Assembly (NCBI GenBank): GCA_964016415.1
Contig: OZ024666.1
Location: forward strand, 2,895,310-2,959,309
Direction of reading: 5' to 3'
From: Erwinia sp.
GTDB lineage: Bacteria; Pseudomonadota; Gammaproteobacteria; Enterobacterales; Enterobacteriaceae
DNA: 64,000 bases
Shown: positions 58,174 through 64,000 of the stretch, in pieces
Numbering within the stretch: position 1 is the stretch's first letter
How the letters are laid out: every line of letters starts with the position of its first letter
Notes under the pieces: model-generated
Databases searched by the model: none
Seen by the model: the letters and a program-made list of their open reading frames with translations, nothing else
Told to the model about the DNA's origin: nothing
Position numbers and translations under genes: made by a program

Positions 58174-58578
58174 ATGGTGTTAATTAATGAAGACGTCTCT
58201 CAGCACATTGGGCATGAGATTAAAAAACGTCGAAAATCGTTACACATTAGCGGAGCGGAACTCGCAAAAAAACTTGGTGTAAGCCAGCAACAAATATCCC
58301 GCTACGAACGAGGAGTAAATCAACCTTCACTGACAATGATGATGCGACTCTTCTTGTCATTAGGGATGTCAGAATACGAGATTAAACAGTTTTTTGAACC
58401 ACTCATTACACTCTATAAAACATTAGATTCTGATTACTGCTTAACTCCGACACCGAAAAGAGAATCATCAGAAGTTCTTCTTTCTGGCCTGACAGCAGAG
58501 CATGGGTGTTTCGAAAATATAAAAACCAAACCATCTATTCATAAAGAAATGGTTTTATTGATTCCTGAAAATATTTAA
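58174..58578 (+). CDS. XRE/MrpJ-like helix-turn-helix regulator
   Basis: The product has 134 residues with a GGAGAA site. An XRE-type helix-turn-helix spans about residues 12-66 (GAELAKKLGVSQQQISRYER, residues 27-46). The motif SQQQISRYE (37-45) is one change from the SQQQFSRYE motif known from MrpJ-type regulators of Proteus fimbrial operons, which repress motility when fimbriae are made. The C-terminal 60 residues are not recognised. It lies 25 bases before the adhesin gene, on the same strand. The MrpJ link is inferred from motif and context. Confidence 0.8.
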   Translation: MVLINEDVSQHIGHEIKKRRKSLHISGAELAKKLGVSQQQISRYERGVNQPSLTMMMRLFLSLGMSEYEIKQFFEPLITLYKTLDSDYCLTPTPKRESSEVLLSGLTAEHGCFENIKTKPSIHKEMVLLIPENI

Positions 58579-58603
58579 TTATTTTAATACTGAGGTGTCA
58601 TTT

Positions 58604-61600
58604 ATGAACACGGACGTCAGTCAGTGTCACGCCCGCATCCGGCGGGCGACGGCTTATCTGTTGCTGTTTATTCAGCTTTTTCTGCCGCTTTCTGCCGGCT
58701 TTTCCGGTATGGCCCAGGCCGCGCAGGAGAACGACATCCCCGATGTCATGGCCGGCCTGCAGGCACTGATGAATGACACCTCCCCCCCGGCAACACCAGT
58801 CACCCTCCCCCAGGTACCGACTGTTTCACCCGTGCCGGCAAAGCCGCAAACCGTCCTGCAGGCCCCTTCGCCTGACAGCATCATGCAGTGGCATGAGACA
58901 CAGCGCGCCATGAACACACCGCTGCAGCACACCACCGGGGTGGCACTCCCTGCTCTCGGTTCGCCGGAAGGGAGTCATGCTGCACCGGACAACTCGCTGG
59001 CTCAGGGGCTCTCACGCACCGGTGAGCTGCTCTCCTCTGATGACATCACCCGCGCCTCAGTCGGCTATGCCCGCAGCATCGGTGAGAACCTTGTCAACCA
59101 GCAGATTAATGACTGGCTGAGCCTGTATGGCAAGGCGCGTGTCCAGCTCGGCAGTGACGGGCGTGTTGACGCTGACTTCCTGCTGCCACTGCGTGATGCA
59201 CCTGACAGCCTGCTGTTTGCCCAGGCCGGTATGCGCAACACCGACGAGCGCAACATCACCAACCTCGGTGTCGGTTACCGTCAGTATGAAGACGGCTGGA
59301 TGTGGGGCGTGAACTCCTTTTATGACTATGACCTGACCGGGGACAACGCCCGGCTGGGGACCGGGGTCGAGCTCTGGCGTGACTACCTTAAACTTGCCGC
59401 CAACGGCTATTACCGCCTGACCGACTGGCATCAGTCTGCGCTGCATGCGATGCGCGATTACGATGAACGCCCGGCTAACGGGTTTGACGTGCGTCTGGAG
59501 GGTTACCTTCCGGCCTGGCCACAGCTGGGCTTTTTCACCCGTTATGAGCAGTATTTTGGTCAGGGTGTCAGCCTCGCTGACAGTGCTTCCGTGGACAGCC
59601 TGAAAAACAACCCGTCACGGGCCACCGCCGGGGTCAGTTACACCCCGTTCCCGCTGATGACCCTCAAGGGGCAGAAGTCGGTGGGTGACAGCAGTGAGAC
59701 ACGTGTCGACGTGGCGTTTACCTACCGCCTGGGGGTGCCGCTGCGGATGCAGCTTGACGGCGCGGCGGTTGACCTGATGCGCAGTCTGGCCGGTAACCGC
59801 TATGACTTTGTCGACCGTAACTACAACATTGTGATGCAGTACCGCAAACAGCAGCTGATCAGCATCTCCCTGCCGGAGAGTCTGCAGGCGGAAGCGGCAG
59901 AAACGGTTCCTGTCTCGCTGACAGTGAACAAGGCGAAGTATGGCGTGAAGCGCGTCAGCTGGCAGGCACCCGAGCTGGAAGCCCGCGGCGGTAAACTGGT
60001 GGTGAGCTCGCTGACCGGTATCAGTCTGACCCTGCCGCCGTATCTGGCGGAGAACGGCACGGACGGCCCTCAGCGCTATCGCCTGACGGCCGAAGCCACC
60101 GACAACGAGGGTAACCTGTCGAATCAGGCGGTGATGTGGATTAACGTCACGCCGTCGTTGCAGACCATCAGCCGCATTGCCCTGTCACAGGACACCCCGG
60201 TGGTGGCCGATGAACAGCAGAACTACAGCGTGACCGCGCTGCTGCGCGACGAGAAGAACACGCCGCTGGCGGATAAAGTGGTGACCTTCACCGTGCTGGC
60301 GGCACAGAGCAGCCGCAGTACAACCGGCAGCGAGCCGGCAGTGAGTGACCTGAGCCGGGTGACCCTGAGAACGGCCGGCGGTGAGAGCGGGCAGAGTGTG
60401 AGCGTCACCAGTGACGCGGCCGGACAGGCGGTTATCACGGCGGTGAGCTCACAGGCGGGAAGAGTACGCCTGAAAGCGGCAATGCTGAACGGCAACAGTG
60501 CGGTGACCGAGCTGACATTTAAAGCGGACGCGACCACCGCACGGGTGGCATCGCTGGTCCTGACGGAAGACGGCGCGGTGGCGGATGGTAAGTCGCTGAA
60601 CCAGGCGGTGGCGACGGTAACGGATGCGCAGGGTAATGCGCTGAGTGGTATGACGCCGGTGGCCGTGGCCGATAACAACGCACAGGTCGCAACACCGCTG
60701 ACGGCGACTGACAGCCGCGGGCAGACCACGGTGTCGTTCAGCAGTGTGAAATCGGGGGCTTCAACCCTGACGGTGGCCCTGAACGGGTCGCAGCAGCAGG
60801 TAACCGGTCAGTTTATTGCTGACATTACCACGGCGAAGATAGCGACGCTGGTACAGGACAGCACGGGTGAGAAGCTGGCTGACGGCAGTGACGCACACCA
60901 GGTCACGGTGAGCGTGGTGGACGGGAATGAGAACCCGCTGGCGAATGCGCCGGTGACCATAGCCCTGCCGGCCGGAGTGAGCGTGGCGGCGGTGAGCCGC
61001 AGTGCGGTGCTGCGCAGCAGCACACAGATGCTGACCGATGCACAGGGACAGCTGGCGGTGACGCTGACCAGTACCGTGGCGGGCACACATACAGTGACGT
61101 TCAGTATTAACGGTGACCAGCGTGAGGCGCAGGTCGCCTTCCGTGCGGATGCCTCAACAGCGCGTGTCACCTCACTGACGCTGCAGCGTGAGAATAATGA
61201 GCTGATTACCGTGAAGGAAGCGAGCGGCGATAATCACTTCCTCTATACGGCGACGGTGGCGGATGCACAGGGCAACCCGGTACCGGGCGTGACGGTGGAA
61301 GCACAGGCGGACAGTGACCGGGTGACAGCCAGTGGCGGCGTGAGCGGTGAAAACGGAGAGGCGGTGGTGACGCTCAGTCACCAGTTCCGTACGGCGGCCG
61401 GGGTGATGGTCAGTGCCCGTACGACAGGCGGTGCCAGCAGCGTGGTGGTCGCGGCTGACCAGCGGGTCAGTTTCACGGCTGACCGTACCACCGCACAGGT
61501 ATCGCAGGTGGTGCTTGAAGGCAGCATCACGGAACAGCCGGTGCGTGATGCCGGCGGTGAACTGAGCCGTTTCACATTCCGCGCGACGGTGAAAAATACC

Positions 61601-64000
61601 AGTGCGAACGAAGAAGTTGCGGGCATGCCGGTGTACTGGTCACTGCAGACGGGCGATCCGGCGAAAGTGACGCTGCAGAGCAGCAGTGACGTGACGGATG
61701 AAAACGGTGTGGCGACCCTGACGGTTATCAGTAAAGGTGCCGTGGTCAGTGACGTGCGCCCGGCGGCCTCGACCGGGGTAGCGGTGGCGACACCGGCTGA
61801 CCGTGCGGTGGCTTTTGTGGCGAACCCGCTGAGCGGGAAAGTGGCGAGTGTCACACTGATGCAGGAGAACAGTCAGACGGTGACAGAGAAGGTGGCGAAC
61901 GGCAGTAACAGCTTCACCTGGCAGGTGAGCCTCACCGATGCTGACGGTAACCCGCTGGCGGGTGTGACGCCGGCGGTGACGCTGACCCCTGAGGGTGCGC
62001 CGGTTACGGTCACTGTCGGGAAGAGTGATGCCTCCGGGATGGCAGAGGTGAAAGTCACCAGCAGCAGTAAGGCGGTGAAGGATATCAGGCTGACGGTGTC
62101 CCATAACGGCAGCTCGCTCGACAGCGCTGAGCCGGTCAGTTTTACCGCAGACAGCAGCTCGGCACGGGTGACGAATGTCAGCAGCACGCTGACTGACCTG
62201 ACCCAGGTGCCGGCGGGTACACGGGTGCCGGTGGTGGTCACAGTGAAAGATGCGGGCGGAAACCTGGCTCAGGGCATTGCGGTTGCTGTCTCAGCGACCG
62301 CCGACAGCAGTGCTGAGGTTAAGATTTACCGCTCAGAGAGTGATGATGACGCGCCTTCAGCGGCAGACCTGACCAGCAACGATAACGGTGAGGTGACAGT
62401 GTATGTCACCAGTACCCGGATGCAGGCGGTGACGGTAACAGCGACAGTGAGTGCAGCCGACAACAACAACACGCTGCAGGTTACTTTTGTGGCTGACCGC
62501 GCCACGGCAGCAGTGCGTCTGCTGAACTGGGTGCACAGTGTCGAAGGCAGTGGCAGTGTCAGTGATTCACAACCGGTGACGCTGAGTCAGTCTCTGACGG
62601 CAGACGTGGATACGCTGAGTCTGAAGGCCTCTGTGACAGATACCTATGGTAACCCGGTAGCCGCCTATCCGGTGGCATTTACCGCTACGCGGGGGGTGTT
62701 CAGCCCTGACAGCGACTGGCAGACTGGCACTGACGGTAAGGTGACCGCCGTGCTCTCAGGGAAGAGTGCGGGCAGTACCACCGTGTCAGTAAAAGCGAAG
62801 AATAACGCACAGGATGCGGGACAGCAGATTAAAGCGACCTTTATCGCGAATGCCGCGACAGCGCGCGTGGTGTCACTGGGACTGGCGAATAACACGGTAA
62901 CCCGTGTGACGGCGGTGGTGAACAATGCAGTGACGCTGCAGGTGCAGGTGGCTGATGCGAACAATAATCCGGTGAGCAGTGCGGTGAACCTGACGCTGGA
63001 TGATGAGGCGGTGGCACGCTTCAGTAACGATTTGCGGGAAATGACGGTGGCGGCAGACAGCTTCACGGAGGCAGGCAAAGCGACGCTGAGTCTTAACAGC
63101 AGCGCAGCGGGAGAATCGACCGTCACGGCGGCGACCGAGACGGTTCCGTCAGTGACCCGGAGCATTGTGGTGGAGTATCTGAGCGATGTGGAAACGGCAA
63201 AAGTGACGTCTGTGACACAGTCGGCCGGTCCGCTGACGGGACACCGTGGCGAGAGCACCGGTTCACTGCTGTCGGCGGTGATAAAAGATGCGGACGGCGG
63301 TCCGCTGTCACTTGCTGTACTGGGCGATGACTTTACCGTGACCTGGAGTATACCGGCAGACAGTAAAGCGTTCCTGGTCAGTGATGCCAGCGCGGTGAGT
63401 AATACCGATGAAGCGAAAGCGCGGAAAACACTGGCAGTCAAAGGCAAAGAGGGCTGGCCGGTGACGCTGCGCAGTGAGAAGGCGGATGAGTCGGTGGTGG
63501 TGACCGCCACCGTCATCAACAACAAAGGTGACAAGAGTACGGTGAAGACGACGGTGACGTTCAGTGCCAACCCGAACTTCCCGGTGATAAGCGGGCTGAC
63601 ACTGACTCCGCCTGACGGGGTGAGTGTTCCGGTGGCCGGCATAGACAGAGTGAAGGTCTCGGGGGTGCTGAAAGACAAGTACGATAACCCCCTGAAAAAA
63701 ACTGCGCTCAGCGTGTCTGCGAACAACAGTGCGGTGGTGGGTACCGGTGTCGTTACCAACGACAGGGGCGAGTTCACGACAACGCTGGACAGTACCAAAG
63801 CCGGTCTGATTACGGTGACGGCGTCTTCGGGTGCGGAAGTGAAGACGGCAGGGATAACCTTTACCGGAAATAAAGCGACGGCACAGGTTGCGCTGTCACC
63901 GGTGGGTAATGAAGTGGCCGCCGGCGGCCCGGGTGTCACGATGACCGTGACCGTGAAAGATGCAAACGAAAATCCGCTTGATATGGCGGTAACTCTGGAG
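58604..64000 (+). CDS. Giant inverse autotransporter adhesin (intimin/invasin type), 3' end outside window
   Basis: The frame opens at an ATG with a GAGGTG site and stays open for 1799 codons to the window edge. A signal peptide comes first (LLLFIQLFLPLSAGF, cut near AQA, residue 39). A linker follows, then the inverse autotransporter beta-barrel (about 145-415: LVNQQINDWLSLYGKARVQL, NSFYDYDLTGDNARLGTG, RYDFVDRNYNIVMQYRK). No LysM domain is evident. An Ig-like domain follows, then about eleven Big_1 repeats from around residue 527. Such proteins bring repeats to the cell surface for binding to hosts or other cells. The DNA is much more GC-rich than its flank, suggesting transfer. Confidence 0.93.
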   Translation, partial: MNTDVSQCHARIRRATAYLLLFIQLFLPLSAGFSGMAQAAQENDIPDVMAGLQALMNDTSPPATPVTLPQVPTVSPVPAKPQTVLQAPSPDSIMQWHETQRAMNTPLQHTTGVALPALGSPEGSHAAPDNSLAQGLSRTGELLSSDDITRASVGYARSIGENLVNQQINDWLSLYGKARVQLGSDGRVDADFLLPLRDAPDSLLFAQAGMRNTDERNITNLGVGYRQYEDGWMWGVNSFYDYDLTGDNARLGTGVELWRDYLKLAANGYYRLTDWHQSALHAMRDYDERPANGFDVRLEGYLPAWPQLGFFTRYEQYFGQGVSLADSASVDSLKNNPSRATAGVSYTPFPLMTLKGQKSVGDSSETRVDVAFTYRLGVPLRMQLDGAAVDLMRSLAGNRYDFVDRNYNIVMQYRKQQLISISLPESLQAEAAETVPVSLTVNKAKYGVKRVSWQAPELEARGGKLVVSSLTGISLTLPPYLAENGTDGPQRYRLTAEATDNEGNLSNQAVMWINVTPSLQTISRIALSQDTPVVADEQQNYSVTALLRDEKNTPLADKVVTFTVLAAQSSRSTTGSEPAVSDLSRVTLRTAGGESGQSVSVTSDAAGQAVITAVSSQAGRVRLKAAMLNGNSAVTELTFKADATTARVASLVLTEDGAVADGKSLNQAVATVTDAQGNALSGMTPVAVADNNAQVATPLTATDSRGQTTVSFSSVKSGASTLTVALNGSQQQVTGQFIADITTAKIATLVQDSTGEKLADGSDAHQVTVSVVDGNENPLANAPVTIALPAGVSVAAVSRSAVLRSSTQMLTDAQGQLAVTLTSTVAGTHTVTFSINGDQREAQVAFRADASTARVTSLTLQRENNELITVKEASGDNHFLYTATVADAQGNPVPGVTVEAQADSDRVTASGGVSGENGEAVVTLSHQFRTAAGVMVSARTTGGASSVVVAADQRVSFTADRTTAQVSQVVLEGSITEQPVRDAGGELSRFTFRATVKNTSANEEVAGMPVYWSLQTGDPAKVTLQSSSDVTDENGVATLTVISKGAVVSDVRPAASTGVAVATPADRAVAFVANPLSGKVASVTLMQENSQTVTEKVANGSNSFTWQVSLTDADGNPLAGVTPAVTLTPEGAPVTVTVGKSDASGMAEVKVTSSSKAVKDIRLTVSHNGSSLDSAEPVSFTADSSSARVTNVSSTLTDLTQVPAGTRVPVVVTVKDAGGNLAQGIAVAVSATADSSAEVKIYRSESDDDAPSAADLTSNDNGEVTVYVTSTRMQAVTVTATVSAADNNNTLQVTFVADRATAAVRLLNWVHSVEGSGSVSDSQPVTLSQSLTADVDTLSLKASVTDTYGNPVAAYPVAFTATRGVFSPDSDWQTGTDGKVTAVLSGKSAGSTTVSVKAKNNAQDAGQQIKATFIANAATARVVSLGLANNTVTRVTAVVNNAVTLQVQVADANNNPVSSAVNLTLDDEAVARFSNDLREMTVAADSFTEAGKATLSLNSSAAGESTVTAATETVPSVTRSIVVEYLSDVETAKVTSVTQSAGPLTGHRGESTGSLLSAVIKDADGGPLSLAVLGDDFTVTWSIPADSKAFLVSDASAVSNTDEAKARKTLAVKGKEGWPVTLRSEKADESVVVTATVINNKGDKSTVKTTVTFSANPNFPVISGLTLTPPDGVSVPVAGIDRVKVSGVLKDKYDNPLKKTALSVSANNSAVVGTGVVTNDRGEFTTTLDSTKAGLITVTASSGAEVKTAGITFTGNKATAQVALSPVGNEVAAGGPGVTMTVTVKDANENPLDMAVTLE
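60170..64000 (+). repeat. Tandem Big_1 (Ig-like) domain repeats within the adhesin
   Basis: A boundary motif of the form F-x-A-D/N-x-x-T-A-x-V recurs: FKADATTARV (residue 639), FIADITTAKI (737), FRADASTARV (846), FTADRTTAQV (957), then FVANPLSGKV, FTADSSSARV, FVADRATAAV, FIANAATARV and later, weaker forms. Spacing is about 98-130 residues. The copies are divergent rather than identical, so this is an old repeat array and not a recent amplification. Confidence 0.88.

Noticed and set aside
62665-63939. A 424-codon minus-strand open frame and several others opposite the adhesin gene.
   Set aside because: They are shadows of the GC-rich, repeat-coding plus-strand gene. Their translations are Ser/Thr/Val/Leu-rich with no family likeness, and the plus frame has a signal peptide, a barrel and Big_1 domains.
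60170-64000. A CRISPR array or recent DNA tandem repeat in the adhesin region.
   Set aside because: The periodicity is at protein level (about 100-130 residues) with divergent DNA. There are no short identical repeats with unique spacers.

Overview
The window is chromosomal DNA from a gammaproteobacterium of the order Enterobacterales. Nearly every gene up to about 57.6 kb matches an Escherichia coli gene in sequence and order, running from the S10 and str ribosomal operons to feoAB. I place it near Erwiniaceae or a similar insect- or plant-associated lineage only tentatively. Several genes are freshly broken by single-base changes while their neighbours are intact, and an IS3-family element has caused damage at two places. 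This is the look of a lineage in an early stage of genome decay, such as a recent host-restricted symbiont or pathogen.

Layout: 1-4.5 kb (minus) holds the S10 operon (rplP partial, rpsC, rplV, rpsS, rplB, rplW, rplD, rplC, rpsJ) with its attenuator leader and promoter. 4.6-9.2 kb (minus) is the str operon (tuf, fusA, rpsG, rpsL) with its promoter. 9.2-11 kb holds tusBCD (tRNA 2-thiolation) and the regulator gene yheO. 11-18 kb holds fkpA, slyX, slyD, yheV, the KefB/KefG potassium efflux system and the ABC-F gene yheS. 17.9-21 kb is a disturbed stretch: a LysE-type exporter gene lies where yheT is expected, followed by yheU, a 56-codon stump of prkB, a degenerate IS3 copy and yhfA. 21.2-31.3 kb holds crp, a dead yhfK, argD, pabA, ppiA, a dead nirB behind a well-kept FNR promoter, nirD and cysG. 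31.3-37.4 kb (minus) is the aroKB-damX-dam-rpe-gph-trpS cluster. 37.8-41.2 kb is hofMNOPQ, for DNA uptake. 41.3-53.7 kb holds mrcA, nudE, igaA, hslR, hslO, envZ-ompR, greB and tex.

53.7-57.6 kb is feoA-feoB behind a Fur-type box. feoB has an in-frame TAG and is also split by an intact IS3 copy flanked by the target duplication TAA. The two IS copies lie in opposite orientation about 34.9 kb apart.

57.6-64 kb differs from the rest. A 600-base AT-rich gap precedes a small XRE regulator that resembles the MrpJ family. Twenty-six bases downstream begins a very large GC-rich gene for an inverse autotransporter adhesin (intimin/invasin type). It stays open to the window edge (at least 1799 codons) and carries a long run of Ig-like Big_1 domains. 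This two-gene unit is the most distinctive accessory feature here.

Genes expected from the E. coli order but absent include bfr/bfd (rpsJ-tuf), yheT, fic/yhfG (pabA-ppiA), tsgA (ppiA-nirB), nirC (nirD-cysG), yrfG (igaA-hslR), pckA (hslO-envZ) and feoC. Together with the dead nirB and feoB, this points to reduced nitrite respiration, ferrous iron uptake and storage, and gluconeogenesis. Translation, envelope, redox chaperone and osmotic signalling functions are kept.
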